The translations under genes were made by a program, and so were the position numbers. This document shows, in pieces, positions 31,144-41,768 of a DNA stretch of 64,000 bases. Location of the stretch: NCBI RefSeq assembly GCF_000234665.1, contig NC_018336.1, positions 971,069 to 1,035,068 of the forward strand, given 5' to 3'. Within the stretch, counting starts at the first letter, position 1; every line of letters begins with the position of its first letter. The stretch comes from Leishmania mexicana MHOM/GT/2001/U1103 (lineage: Eukaryota > Euglenozoa > Kinetoplastea > Trypanosomatida > Trypanosomatidae). Below the pieces are notes generated by a model that saw nothing but the letters and a program-made list of their open reading frames with translations, ran no database searches and was not told where the DNA came from.

Positions 31144-32826
31144 ATGTCTTCGAAGGCCGCACTACTCGCTGTCTTGGCGGGGAGTGGCCAGGAGCATCTC
31201 GTCGATGACTACGACGCGCTTTCGCCATCAGAGCAGAGGACACTGGCGACTCAAATTCTGTCGTACACGAATGCGCAGTGGAAACACATGAACATGATTC
31301 TGCGAGACAGCCTGCACTACCTGAATTCGAGGAACGCAGCGGCAGGTACAGTAGGGGACGACGCTGCGACGGCTGCCCCGCACATTACGCCTCCTCCGGC
31401 GGACACGATCATCAACCTTCCTGCTCTCCTCGCCGAGAAGCCCAGCGAGTTAGCAGCTATCCGAGCCGCTGGCATGCGCGTCGTCGCGAGCGGCGAGGGG
31501 GCGGTGCTGCTGATGGCAGGCGGAAGCGGTACCCGTCTCGGCGTGACCATTCCAAAAGGCATGTTCGGGTGCGACAAGCTCGTCAGCGGACGTTCGCTCT
31601 TTGCGTACCACTGCCAGCGCATCCGCAAGATGGAAAAGATGGCCGCTGTCGCTGCCGCAGGTGCTGCGTCCGTGCCAGAAGGTGCCGGCCGTGGGACAAT
31701 GCCGTTACTGGTCACGACGTCAGACCAGAATTACGCCGCGACGCAACAGTTTTTTCACGACAACAACTTCTTTGGGCTGCTGCCCGATCAGGTGTTCTTC
31801 TCTCGTCAAAGCTCACTCCCGTGCTACGACGAGGTGACAGGGCGAGTGCTGATGGAGGCGAGAGGAAGTATTTGCCTCGCACCGGGCGGCAACGCTGGCG
31901 TTTACGAGAGTTTGGCCAAGGCGTCCGCCACGCCGTCTGGAAATCAGAGCGTGCTGGCGAAAATCCAAGCACGGGGTGTGCGCTTAGTTCAAATCGTCAG
32001 TGTGGACAACATCCTCGCCAGGGTGGGGGATCCGTACTTCTTCGGCGTGGCCACATCATGCCAGGCGGAGGTGGTCCTCAAGACGGTGCCAAAGGTGTCA
32101 GCGACCGAGAAGGTCGGCGTCGTGGCGCAGGTGGACGGTGAATGGGCCGTCGTCGAGTACACGGAGGTTGGGGAAAGGCGGTCCGCTGAGAAGGATCTGG
32201 CGACAGGCGAGCTTGCTTTCAACTGCGGCAACATTGCTTCCCACTGCTGCACCATTGATTTCCTGGCGCTTGCTGCCAAGTACATGGAGACGAGCACCTT
32301 TTACCACGCAGCCCGCAAGACGATTCCGACCATCAACGGTCCAGCCCCCGCGATCAAGCTCGAGGCGTTTATCTTCGACGTTTTCCGTTACGCGAAGGAC
32401 GTGCCGAGTCGGGTGGAGCGAGCCAAGAGGGCGCCGCTGCCGGACGCGGTGCAGATTCTGCAGGTGGACCGCACTATGGAATTTGCGCCGATTAAGAACG
32501 CCGATGGCGCTGCCGCGGACACGCCAACGACCGCCGCTCAGCTGCTCTTGGACCTGCACACCAAATGGGTGATCGAGGCTATCGAAGCGGCTCCGGGGAC
32601 TCGTGCAGCGCCTTCGACCAGCACGGCCGGGCTGTACACTGAGCAGGAGCGTGCGACAGCGCTCCAGCGACTACGTGGCGGGCATTGTTACTGGGAAATT
32701 TCTCCTCTCGTTTCGTATGAGGGCGAGGGTCTCGCGGCATACGTAGGGCAGTTGATTCACCGTTCTGCCACCGGCAGCGGTGTCTTAGACCTGGAGGAGG
32801 CAAAGGCGGGCACGGCGAACATATGA
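31144..32826 (+). CDS. UAP: UDP-N-acetylglucosamine pyrophosphorylase
   Basis: Converts GlcNAc-1-phosphate and UTP to UDP-GlcNAc and pyrophosphate, supplying N-glycans and GPI anchors. The ATG at 31144 gives 560 residues, normal for eukaryotic UAPs; the ~234 upstream codons are rejected because the homologous N-terminus begins here and a splice acceptor sits at 30981. The nucleotide-binding motif MAGGSGTRLG is at residues 124-133, followed by PKGMF. Further family blocks in order are VTTSDQN, the APGGNAGVYESL block (APDGNGG-like), VDNILARVGDP, VEYTEVGE, FNCGNIASH and IKLEAFIFDVF. No C-terminal PTS1 is visible (ends in GTANI). The T. brucei enzyme has been reported in glycosomes, but nothing in this sequence shows that. 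The assignment is firm. Confidence 0.95.
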   Translation: MSSKAALLAVLAGSGQEHLVDDYDALSPSEQRTLATQILSYTNAQWKHMNMILRDSLHYLNSRNAAAGTVGDDAATAAPHITPPPADTIINLPALLAEKPSELAAIRAAGMRVVASGEGAVLLMAGGSGTRLGVTIPKGMFGCDKLVSGRSLFAYHCQRIRKMEKMAAVAAAGAASVPEGAGRGTMPLLVTTSDQNYAATQQFFHDNNFFGLLPDQVFFSRQSSLPCYDEVTGRVLMEARGSICLAPGGNAGVYESLAKASATPSGNQSVLAKIQARGVRLVQIVSVDNILARVGDPYFFGVATSCQAEVVLKTVPKVSATEKVGVVAQVDGEWAVVEYTEVGERRSAEKDLATGELAFNCGNIASHCCTIDFLALAAKYMETSTFYHAARKTIPTINGPAPAIKLEAFIFDVFRYAKDVPSRVERAKRAPLPDAVQILQVDRTMEFAPIKNADGAAADTPTTAAQLLLDLHTKWVIEAIEAAPGTRAAPSTSTAGLYTEQERATALQRLRGGHCYWEISPLVSYEGEGLAAYVGQLIHRSATGSGVLDLEEAKAGTANI

Positions 32827-33179
32827 CAGCGAAATCGAGCCGGAAGGGGACAGCGAGACGTACTGGTTTCCTTGGAAGACGACTACAGGTGCACCACAGG
32901 ACCCCGCTGTGTGCCTGACGGTGGATCGTCTGAGTCCATCTTCGGCCCTCTTTCGCGTAAAGGCTTCCCGAACGTCTCCCACCCGTCCCCTCAAGGCAGC
33001 CGCTCCCACCGCTGCTGAACGCACACACGCCCGTGCACGCACACCGGTGATTTGTACTGCGACTGCTGCACTCTCTCTCCACACGCGATAAGGGTGTGCG
33101 TGGGTGTGTTTGGCCTCTTTTACCTATTGGGGAAGGAGGGTGCGGGTGGGGGCTGCGGCTTCCACCTTTGTGTGACGCG
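32827..33179. other. 3' spacer of UAP
   Basis: No gene or clear element seen; composition changes to markedly G+C-rich sequence just downstream. Confidence 0.4.
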
Positions 33180-34270
33180 CTCGCCCGAATCCTCATGTCG
33201 TTCGGCACGGGCCCTGCAGAGGTGGGAGGTGGCGTATCACGATGTACATGGGTACAGATGCGCTCTGCTGCACTCTACGCTGTCAATGTGGTATACACCC
33301 CTGCCCGCGCCCGCTTGTGCTGTAAGGGCCTCCGACCCGGCGTTGTGCCTGGTGTGCTACGCGGGATGTGCGGACCGCTCGACGCTTACATCACACCCCG
33401 CCCCCCTCTGTGATCGTGCGCGTACTGAGCTGATTGCGCACATCTCCCTTGCGCTACATGCCCCTTCCCCATCGGCTGTCCATCGCTGCCCCCCCCTGTG
33501 CCCCCTCCCAAGGACCAGCTGTGGGCTCTTTGTGCGCCGGCCCATGCTTCTCCGTGGGCCCCTTCCGCTTGACACACCCAGTTCCGCCCAGGGGCGTGCG
33601 GGTTGAGGAGAGGGCGGAGTGCCCCTGGCGCCACAGGCTCATGGCATCGCTCGACCTCTCGCTGCGCGTGCGGGCAAGACTCCCCGACAGCGACACCGTG
33701 CTGCCGCAGACCCAGTCGTGCGAAAATGCGGGCACTGTGCGCAGGCGCTCTCAGGCTGAGCTGGCATGGTGCATCGCATCCAGGCGAGGCATGAAGAGGG
33801 GCGCAGAGCAGGAGTGCCCCACGCACAAGACGTGAAGCGATGCACACGAATGAGTTCCACTGTGCATGTGCGCGAAGCATGCAGCACCTCCTGCGTCTGG
33901 CCGGTGCGGGCTGATGGGGCGCAGGTGCCCGGGGCATGGCGAGAGCACCCTCGAGTTGCACCACGGGGGGCCCTCCCGGCCCCCACCGTGGGGAGCCTCC
34001 ACACCATATTATGGGATGCTGCCGCATGAAGCGACCGAGAGGGCGAAGCATGGCACACAGGCAGGGGGGGCGCGGGGCCTCGGAGGGCCCTGGCCTGAGG
34101 CTGGCGGGCTTGGTCCCTGAGCTCATCTGGCATGCACCTGGGCCACCCCCCGTTGCCCGCACGGCAGGCGCCACCGCCTCGGCTCTAGACGACGACCCTG
34201 GATGTCGCTCGCTTTGGATGAGTGCGTGCAGCCCACGCGGAGGCTCCGTGTGGAGCTGGTCGCGCCGCAC
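33180..34270. mobile_element. Candidate degenerate retroposon relic (DIRE-like), uncertain
   Basis: About 1.1 kb that is visibly more G+C-rich and protein-like than ordinary spacers, lacking the usual pyrimidine tracts. Both strands have frames broken every few hundred bases; the longest is antisense, 294 codons, with His, Cys, Arg and Pro scattered. On the + strand, short stretches with clustered Cys/His (e.g. around 33715-33740 and 33896-33960) vaguely recall the Cys/His tail of ingi/L1Tc-like retroposons. In Leishmania such decayed elements are called DIREs. I see no intact reverse transcriptase or endonuclease motif, so this is inference from composition and context. Confidence 0.3.
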
Positions 34271-35059
34271 GCAGGCAAGGAAGGGGCGAGGAAGGAGAGG
34301 GGGAGCCCGCTAGACGCACGGCTTCGATTCGACGGCAGACGGCTCGTCCTAGGCGACGAGGGATGCAGCCCGCCGCGCAGCAGGGGCTGGGCGCGCTGTG
34401 GGTGTGGTGTGTGTGTGTGTATACTTGTTGACTTGTTTGTCGGCGAATGCGGACACTTTGACGAGGAAATAAAAGGTGACGTATGGGCGTGTCATCCACG
34501 TTGGTGTCGCTCCCACCCTCAACAAATGACGAACCACGTCGTGGTGCGCAGACAGCGCTGTCCATGAAGGATGGACAGTGCGCGAGAAACTCGCGGTTTG
34601 TCTTTTATTTCGTTGGTGCTGTTAGTACGGCATGCGTTACGGCATGTGCCATTCTTCCCCCCTCCCCTCCCCCTGCATGAACACTCGCCTACTTCCTCGC
34701 TCCCTTCCCTTGTTCTCTGCCGTTCCCCTCCCCTCCCCACCGGCCACGTACATCGTCTCATCGTTTGTTTCCACAACGTCCCATTTTCTCATCATCACGT
34801 GGCGGTTGGTTAGTGACTCCGTCGCTCCTGCTCCCCATCGCACTGGAAGAGCGCACGGCCCACGTGCACGTCTGATTTTCTCCGCGGTGTGCTGGTGTGT
34901 CCTCACCTCCTCCCCCTCTCCGGTCGGGGGTTCATTGGGTCACGCACGCACTCATTGCGCATCTTCCTGCCGTTATTGTTTTTGTCCCTCTTCCTGTTGT
35001 TTGTGCGCGGCCGCTTCTCACCTCTCCCCCCCACACACACACGCACCGCTTTTCTGAGA
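34271..35059. other. Intergenic spacer before RRP12
   Basis: No gene. It becomes strongly T/C-rich from about 34660, with a CA run at 35034-35044 and the first downstream AG at 35057-35058, directly before the RRP12 start codon. Confidence 0.55.
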
Positions 35060-38000
35060 ATGGTGGGCCGACTGAAGCCCTCAGCAGGGGCCCTGTCCAG
35101 TCGGGTCAGTGGTGGTCTCCGCCGCACAAAGAGGGGGTCCAACCTCAGTCGCAAGCAGGTGTTTGAGGCACAGCAGAAGATATGGAAACAGAAGCAGCGC
35201 ACGGCGGAGGAGGAGGCGAAGGCCGCCAAGCGGGAGCGGATGGCGCAAATCCAGAAGGCCAAGAGCAAAAAGATCCACCACGTCTTCGACAAAGCTACCC
35301 TGCACGCCGTTCAGGATGGCCTCACGAGCGCCATCGAGATGCTCAGGCAGAAGGTCAGTCCGCTTGCCCTGTTCATCACCGCCTTCACGGCCTTGTCCAA
35401 GACACCAGACCAGCGCCACGTGCCCTACATGCTGTCGATCATGGCCGCCTGCGTCCCGAAGCTGACGCAAGGTGTCTTACTGCACCAGTTGCAGGGGTGT
35501 TTTGGCCTGTGCGACCAGCTGATGGCCGAGTATGGCACAAACAACACCCTCATTGTCGCCAAGGCGTTGAAGCTCGCTGTCACCGTGCTCCTCTCCATCG
35601 AGTCGCCCACGGTGGAGCAGTTGCAGCTTCTGGAGAAGCTGGAGCCGAGCAAGCTGCAGACGGAGGCTATGAAGCTGTACTTGTCCAGTTTCCGCAAGGT
35701 GCTCGAGACGAACGCCCTCTGCACGCGCAATGCTGGAAGCCCGGCCCCACGCAAGGATCCGGCATCGGCCTTCTACAGCCTCAACGCTCGACAGCGCTTT
35801 TTCTGCGCTGGTCTTCCTGTTTTTGTGCGCGTGTGCCTGCGCAACCTCTCCGAGACCCCCGCCGCGGTCGTGGCGGCTGTCATGGCCGAGCTGACGCTGC
35901 TCTTTGACCATGCGCTTGCGCCGTACATTGTCGAGTCGGAAGAGGGCCAGCGGTGCCTCGACGGGCTCTTGTCGGAGGAGCTGCTGTCGCTGCTAAAGCC
36001 GCTGTATCAGCAATGCTGGGGAATGTCCATGGAGCTGCTTGCGACTGTATTTAGGCGGATGAGCTACTTGAAGCGCGTGCAGCCTCCTCCACAGGAGGTC
36101 GCCAAAGCGCAGGCCGAGTACGCGGCAAGCGTCGGTAAGACCACCAGCGCAACACAGCACGGCCCCGATCGCACGCAGACATACATCGCCTTCACAGATC
36201 GATTTCCGTCTGTGCCGTTCCTTGTTCAGGTGCTGAATAAGCTTCGCGTCATGGACGACTCCACTCTGAATGCCAAGGTGGAGCGCGCACTCGTGGCGGT
36301 AGGGTGCTGCATGTACATGCGCGAGTTCACCGAGCTGCTCGACTTTGATCCCCGCGCCGCCTACAAGGCGGAAACGGTGGTGCATGAGGATGCGGCAGAG
36401 CAGGCGGCGACTCTCTGGTCGACAAGCTACTTGTTGAACGTGTGGCGCCGCACCTCCTCACATGACTCGCTGCCGTTTCTCATTCAGCACTTCTTCCCGT
36501 TGATTCAGTTTTGCAGCAGGATGGCCGTAGAGTCCGAGAAGGAGCAGCGCGTCGAGGAGTTCACGCGGTGGTCTGCTCTGCAGGTGCAATACTGGCGCGT
36601 CGCCGCCGGCTTTTGTCACTACCCGGTGGAGGTCACGCTGGAGTCGTTTCGCGACCTCGCCAAGCAGCTTGTCGGCCTTCTCTCCAATCCGGTCTTTGTG
36701 AACACGAGCGCGTCTGCGATTCATGTGCTCTGCAGTGGCTACTACGCTCTCAGGCGCAGCGCGCAGGATGATGACGATGATGACGACAACCTCGACGGCA
36801 CGGAAGTCCTACCCGACGACCTACGTGGCGAAGTCCCTACGAGCACCGCGGTGCAGCGCCGCCTTCGCAAAGACGCGCTCGACGAGGACCTCTACGTGCT
36901 GTCCGTCACCGACCCAGGGTGGAACCCGCACCGGTACCACAATATCACACAGGCGTATGCCGAGCTTGTGTGCGACACGATTTTCGCCAAGTTCAGCGCG
37001 AACATTATGCCAAAGCTGTGCAACACTTTCGAAGCACACGATTCCACGGCTGTCCTGCTGGCGATCCAGAGCTTCTCAACGGTGTGCAACAAGAGCGTCA
37101 TGACAACCATTCTTGAGGGTATCCTTAACGTTAGCTCGAACATTGCGGCGCAAACAACGCGAAACGCCAGCGGCAGTAAGGCGGGCAACGCCCCTCTCAC
37201 CTCCAAGCGCCGTGTTATTCTGGATATCGCGTGCGCCGTGGTGCCGCAGCTGTCGGCGGAGAACGTCATGACCCTCTTCCAGGACATCATCGAGCCTGTC
37301 CTGATGGACCCCGCACCGGAATCACGGCTTCTGCAGAAGAAAGCGTACAAGCTCCTCTACGCCATGTTTGAACACCGCATCAAGGACATCTTTCCAGTGC
37401 TGCAGCGCGTCCTCGGGCTGCTCTCCGTCAGTCGCCAGCACGTCACCGTCTCTGGTCTCAAGATGCGCATTCGCTGCCTTTCCTGGGCCCTCGACGCCTG
37501 CAAGATGTACTGCCCTGCCGAACTGCTGCCCACGATTCGCTCGCTCGTTGGCGAGGTTGTCCTTTTCTCGCGTGAGCGCTCGAGCGAGACGCGGGCGATG
37601 ACGATGGATGTGCTGGATAAGATGCAGCGCTACATGACCGCCGCCGGCGCCCCGGTGAATGCGCTGCTGCTTATGGTAATAGCCGGGCTCTCGGGAAAGA
37701 CCACGATGATGGTGTCAAGCGCAGTGGTGTGCATGGCGAAGGTGGTGTACCTGACGCATAGTGAGTTGCCAGCGTCGGACCTGCAGGCCGCCATGGCTGT
37801 CGGGTTCCAGCTCATGGAATCGAAAGACGTCGAAGTACGCACGGCGGCAGCCATTTTCGCCCGCATGGCGCTCAAGCTGGCGAAGCGAAGCCCCGCCGTA
37901 AAGGCGGCTGTCTCCAAAGCCCTGCCGAAGCTGCTCTACGCCATTGCCCTTGTCACGTCGCAGCCGAGTGTGTCGAGCAACACGCGCATGCAGCTCCGCG

Positions 38001-38938
38001 TACTGCTGGAGAAGTGCTTGAAGCGCTTCCCGATTGAGCAGGTCGACCCTATCTTTCCGCTTGGCAGCAAGAACTTCCTTCGCTACACGCAGAAGATGAT
38101 GAGGCGCGAGGAGAAAAAGTCCGAGAAGGAGCAGAAGAGGCGCCGAGAGAAGCAGCAGAACGAATTCGACAAGCTGTTCCTCGGTGCTGCCATGAACGCC
38201 GGTCGGGAGGAGGCGGCCGAGGAGGACTTGCTCGAGGCGGGCGCCCTGAGCAGCTTTGTTGCCAAGCACGCCGCTCCCGTTTTTCAAGGCTTCGGGGGTG
38301 CCACCATTGCTGCCGGTGATGGCATGGACGACAAGGACGACGAGTACGACAACATGGTGCTGGACTTCCAGAGCGACGGAAAACTGCGCATTATCAGCAA
38401 GGAGGAGAAGCGAGCGGAGGAGGCGCACAAGGCCCGCCAGGCGATGGCTGAGCGGCTGATGCGGCGCAAGAGCGGACTAGTGATGGCCTCAGCCTTGAAC
38501 GATGAGGCAAACGGGCGTCCAGGTAAGCGCTCGCGTGCAGAGGATGAGGACTTTGAGAATGAGGAGCTCACGCTTCGCTATGGCAGCCGCGTCACGGAGG
38601 ATGCGGCCCAGAAGGCGACCGAGGTGTACAAAGGGGGTCGTGGCTCCGTTGGCCCGAGCGCACTGCAGGTGTCCCGTCTGCGGGACGAGAAGGCGGTGAG
38701 GCGCGAGATGAAACGCCAGCGTGTGGAGGAGGACATTCGAAAGGGCGACGAATTCCGCGGAGCGGGTGACGGTGATGTGAAGCGCGGTAACCTTGACCCG
38801 TTCGCGTACGTGCCGCTGAACCGCCGTTACATGAACCGCCGCAACGCCCGCGACGCCGTCCACCGCTTCGAAGTCGTGGCCAACAAGCACCTGAAGGGCA
38901 ACAAGGCAAAAGCCGCGAAGGAGGCGAGAGACAAGTGA
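35060..38938 (+). CDS. RRP12: RRP12-like ribosome biogenesis protein (NUC173 family)
   Basis: A HEAT-repeat protein of the RRP12 family, which in yeast works in rRNA maturation and export of pre-ribosomal subunits. The ATG at 35060 gives 1,292 residues, close to yeast Rrp12; the 57 codons upstream are pyrimidine-derived. The N-terminus is basic and helical, then ~900 residues of repeated amphipathic helices cover the NUC173 region. A run of Asp (residues ~570-577) interrupts the repeat array. The C-terminus is very basic and acidic by turns (KKSEKEQKRRREKQQ near residue 1018) and ends with the family tail DPFAYVPLNRRYMNRR near residue 1247, matching the Rrp12 pattern DPYAYIPL. It is expected in the nucleolus/nucleus. 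The assignment rests on the tail motif and overall architecture. Confidence 0.85.
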   Translation: MVGRLKPSAGALSSRVSGGLRRTKRGSNLSRKQVFEAQQKIWKQKQRTAEEEAKAAKRERMAQIQKAKSKKIHHVFDKATLHAVQDGLTSAIEMLRQKVSPLALFITAFTALSKTPDQRHVPYMLSIMAACVPKLTQGVLLHQLQGCFGLCDQLMAEYGTNNTLIVAKALKLAVTVLLSIESPTVEQLQLLEKLEPSKLQTEAMKLYLSSFRKVLETNALCTRNAGSPAPRKDPASAFYSLNARQRFFCAGLPVFVRVCLRNLSETPAAVVAAVMAELTLLFDHALAPYIVESEEGQRCLDGLLSEELLSLLKPLYQQCWGMSMELLATVFRRMSYLKRVQPPPQEVAKAQAEYAASVGKTTSATQHGPDRTQTYIAFTDRFPSVPFLVQVLNKLRVMDDSTLNAKVERALVAVGCCMYMREFTELLDFDPRAAYKAETVVHEDAAEQAATLWSTSYLLNVWRRTSSHDSLPFLIQHFFPLIQFCSRMAVESEKEQRVEEFTRWSALQVQYWRVAAGFCHYPVEVTLESFRDLAKQLVGLLSNPVFVNTSASAIHVLCSGYYALRRSAQDDDDDDDNLDGTEVLPDDLRGEVPTSTAVQRRLRKDALDEDLYVLSVTDPGWNPHRYHNITQAYAELVCDTIFAKFSANIMPKLCNTFEAHDSTAVLLAIQSFSTVCNKSVMTTILEGILNVSSNIAAQTTRNASGSKAGNAPLTSKRRVILDIACAVVPQLSAENVMTLFQDIIEPVLMDPAPESRLLQKKAYKLLYAMFEHRIKDIFPVLQRVLGLLSVSRQHVTVSGLKMRIRCLSWALDACKMYCPAELLPTIRSLVGEVVLFSRERSSETRAMTMDVLDKMQRYMTAAGAPVNALLLMVIAGLSGKTTMMVSSAVVCMAKVVYLTHSELPASDLQAAMAVGFQLMESKDVEVRTAAAIFARMALKLAKRSPAVKAAVSKALPKLLYAIALVTSQPSVSSNTRMQLRVLLEKCLKRFPIEQVDPIFPLGSKNFLRYTQKMMRREEKKSEKEQKRRREKQQNEFDKLFLGAAMNAGREEAAEEDLLEAGALSSFVAKHAAPVFQGFGGATIAAGDGMDDKDDEYDNMVLDFQSDGKLRIISKEEKRAEEAHKARQAMAERLMRRKSGLVMASALNDEANGRPGKRSRAEDEDFENEELTLRYGSRVTEDAAQKATEVYKGGRGSVGPSALQVSRLRDEKAVRREMKRQRVEEDIRKGDEFRGAGDGDVKRGNLDPFAYVPLNRRYMNRRNARDAVHRFEVVANKHLKGNKAKAAKEARDK

Positions 38939-40268
38939 AACCGTGGTCTACCGCGATTGTAATGGCGGTGTGCAGGATGTGCTGGCGCCGCCACCCCTTT
39001 GACTTGGTCTCGCGCTTCTCTCTTCTTCCGTGGGTCTCTTCTCCCTTTCTCGCCTTTGACCGCACAACTCCGTAACGACCGGCTTGTGTAGTGCGACCTT
39101 TGCGACTGTGCGCACGCCATCGTGTGTGCTCCGCTGTGTCTCGACGCGTATCTAAGAAGGAACGGACTTAAGTACGGTTGTCTTTTAATCCCCGTGCGTG
39201 TCTCTGTGTGTTGGTCTCTGACTTCCTTCTCGTAAAGAATCGACCTGTGTCGTGGAGTGGTAATCCAAGAAGAAAGGCGCAGCGCTTGGGAACCGTGGGG
39301 AGCGCAAGAGAACCACCCGTCTCCGCTCTTTTCCCGCCGTGCTTTTCCATGGCTTGCGCAGTCGTTGGTGGTAGTGGTGGTGGTCGAGGGGGGGGGTCAG
39401 TGATGAGGTGTCACGTGCGTGATGGCAAGCGCCTTTTCATATCCGCCTACCCGCACTTTTCCATTTGCCATGGCCGTGCACTGGCGCCTCGCGATTGCAG
39501 GAAACAGGAAAGGGGGCTGGGAGAGCGAGCGTATCGCGAGAGGAGACGTGTGGCACGGGCCCTACCAAAGCCGCCACAAGAGGGAAGGGGCGCTCTGCTC
39601 ATCTCTCCTTTGTGCGTGTGTGTGTGTGTGTGTACATGTTCCCGTATTCTGTGAATGACCTTCGTGAGTCGCCGCACGGGGACATGACCCGGGTGCGCCC
39701 TACGCGGTTTTGGAAGTGAGCGAGCGTGACGCCGGTAGAGTTTTGGTGACGTCATCCTCACGACGAATTATGGGTGTGTCTTTCCATCTCGCCGCCCTGC
39801 CTCTCTCTTTTCTTCTCTTGCGTTCTGCAGCTCCCCCCCTCCACCCTTTCCCCCTCCTCCTACACAAACATCTTTCACCGTATCCTCATCCCCTCTGCAC
39901 ACCACCGTGAACTCCACTGGCAATCCTCTATCGCACCACCACCACTGGCACGCGCACACACACATAAAACCAACGGCGCGGTGGACGCCTTCTGTCTCGG
40001 TTTTGTTTTTGCGATTGGTGCTCACGTATCGGTTGCCTGCCCTTGGTGTGTTCTCTCCTCTATCACGTACTTGGCGTGCCAGTGTGTACCCAACCTTTGA
40101 GCTGCACCCTTCTTAGCACCGTTGACACCGTCCACGAATTAACGGAATACTTACGGCCCCCTCTTCCCTCCCTTTCCTCATAAACCAACGGCAAAAACGT
40201 TCAAGGCGACGTCGCGCCTTCTTGTGCCGCCTTTGTTTCTGCGCACGTGCAACCCGTGCCTTGCAAAC
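38939..40268. other. Intergenic spacer before the M32 carboxypeptidase
   Basis: No gene seen. It contains a TG run near 39616-39632, a CA run at 39954-39964, a pyrimidine tract at 40155-40181 and an AG at 40204-40205 that would give a ~63-nt 5'UTR. Confidence 0.55.
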
Positions 40269-41768
40269 ATGGAGTCGTACAAGAAGCTGGAAACGATCTT
40301 TACGAAGGTCTACCGCCTGGACCACTTCCTCGGTCTCGGCAATTGGGACATGAACACAAACATGCCCCCCAAAGGCGAGGAATCTCGCGGGGAGGCGATG
40401 GCGATGCTCTCGGAGCTGCGCTTTGGCTTCATCACGGCACCGGAGGTGAAGGACCTGATTGAGAGCGCCACCAAGGGCAGCGACAAGCTGAATGCGGTTC
40501 AGCGCGCAAACTTGCGTGAGATGAAGCGTGCATGGAAGAGCGCTACCGCCTTGCCGGCAGAGTTTGTGGGCCGCAAGATGCGCCTCACGACACAAGCGCA
40601 CAGCGTGTGGCGCGACAGCCGCAAAGCCAATGACTTCGTCAAGTTCCTACCGGTGCTTAGGGACCTGGTGGCGCTCGCCCGTGAGGAGGGCGCCTACCTT
40701 GCTGCTGGCACCTCCCTATCCCCGTACGAGGCGCTCATGAACGAGTACGAGCCAGGCATCACGACACAGAAGCTGGATGAGGTGTATGCAAATGTAAAGT
40801 CCTGGCTGCCGCAGCTGCTCAAGGACATTGTGCAGAAGCAGTCCGGCGACGCGGTGATAGCGTTCTCGCAGAAGTTCCCGCAGGACAAGCAGGAAGCACT
40901 GTGCAAGGAGTTCATGAAAATCTGGCACTTCGACACCGACGCCGGTCGCCTCGACGTCAGCCCCCACCCTTTCACGGGAATGACGAAGGAGGACTGCCGA
41001 CTAACAACAAACTACATCGACGACACGTTTGTGCAGAGCTTGTACGGCGTCATCCACGAGAGTGGTCATGGCAAGTACGAGCAGAACTGTGGCCCACGCG
41101 AGCACATCACGCAGCCGGTGTGTAACGCCCGCTCTCTTGGCCTGCATGAGAGCCAGAGCCTCTTTGCGGAGTTTCAGATTGGCCACGCGACGCCCTTCAT
41201 CGACTACCTCACAACTCGCCTTCCTGAGTTCTTCGAGGCGCAGCCAGCGTTTTCGCAGGACAATATGCGCAAGTCGCTGCAGCAGGTGAAGCCTGGCTAC
41301 ATCCGCATCGATGCGGATGAGGTGTGCTACCCTCTGCACGTGATCCTGCGCTACGAGATCGAGCGCGACTTGATGGAGGGCAAGTTGGAGGTGGAGGATG
41401 TGCCGCGCGCGTGGAATGCGAAGATGCAGGAGTACTTGGGTCTCTCAACGGAGGGCCGTGACGATGTCGGGTGCCTGCAGGACGTGCATTGGTCCATGGG
41501 TGCGCTCGGCTACTTCCCGACGTACTCGCTCGGTGCCATGTATGCGGCGCAGATTATGGCGAGCATCCGGAAGGAGCTGGGAGACGACAAGGTGGACGAG
41601 TGCCTACGCACCGGTGAGCTCGGCCCCCTCCTGGAGAAGCAGAAGGAGAAGATCTGGGACCATGGCTGTGTGTACGAGACGGACGACCTCATGACACGTG
41701 CAACAGGCGAGACACTGAACCCCGAGTACCTGCACCGCCACCTGGAGGCGCGCTACCTAAAGGCCTGA
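40269..41768 (+). CDS. M32 family metallocarboxypeptidase
   Basis: A zinc (or cobalt) dependent carboxypeptidase of clan MA(E), family M32 (Taq carboxypeptidase type), a family found in prokaryotes and, among eukaryotes, notably trypanosomatids. The ATG at 40269 gives 499 residues, the usual length. Zinc motif HESGH is at residues 263-267. The accompanying family signatures are present in order: HPF (in SPHPFTG), DCRLT, HESQS, the IRIDADE block and GCLQDVHW. No signal peptide or membrane segment is seen, so it is probably cytosolic; it is expected to trim C-terminal residues from peptides during protein turnover. The SIDER2-like copy B lies ~580 bp downstream, in its likely 3'UTR. Confidence 0.95.
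   Translation: MESYKKLETIFTKVYRLDHFLGLGNWDMNTNMPPKGEESRGEAMAMLSELRFGFITAPEVKDLIESATKGSDKLNAVQRANLREMKRAWKSATALPAEFVGRKMRLTTQAHSVWRDSRKANDFVKFLPVLRDLVALAREEGAYLAAGTSLSPYEALMNEYEPGITTQKLDEVYANVKSWLPQLLKDIVQKQSGDAVIAFSQKFPQDKQEALCKEFMKIWHFDTDAGRLDVSPHPFTGMTKEDCRLTTNYIDDTFVQSLYGVIHESGHGKYEQNCGPREHITQPVCNARSLGLHESQSLFAEFQIGHATPFIDYLTTRLPEFFEAQPAFSQDNMRKSLQQVKPGYIRIDADEVCYPLHVILRYEIERDLMEGKLEVEDVPRAWNAKMQEYLGLSTEGRDDVGCLQDVHWSMGALGYFPTYSLGAMYAAQIMASIRKELGDDKVDECLRTGELGPLLEKQKEKIWDHGCVYETDDLMTRATGETLNPEYLHRHLEARYLKA

Noticed and set aside
33386..34270. Antisense open frame of 294 codons
   Set aside because: Opposite to all other genes, inside the G+C-rich broken-frame island, with random-looking Cys/His/Arg/Pro composition; long antisense frames are expected in G+C-rich DNA.
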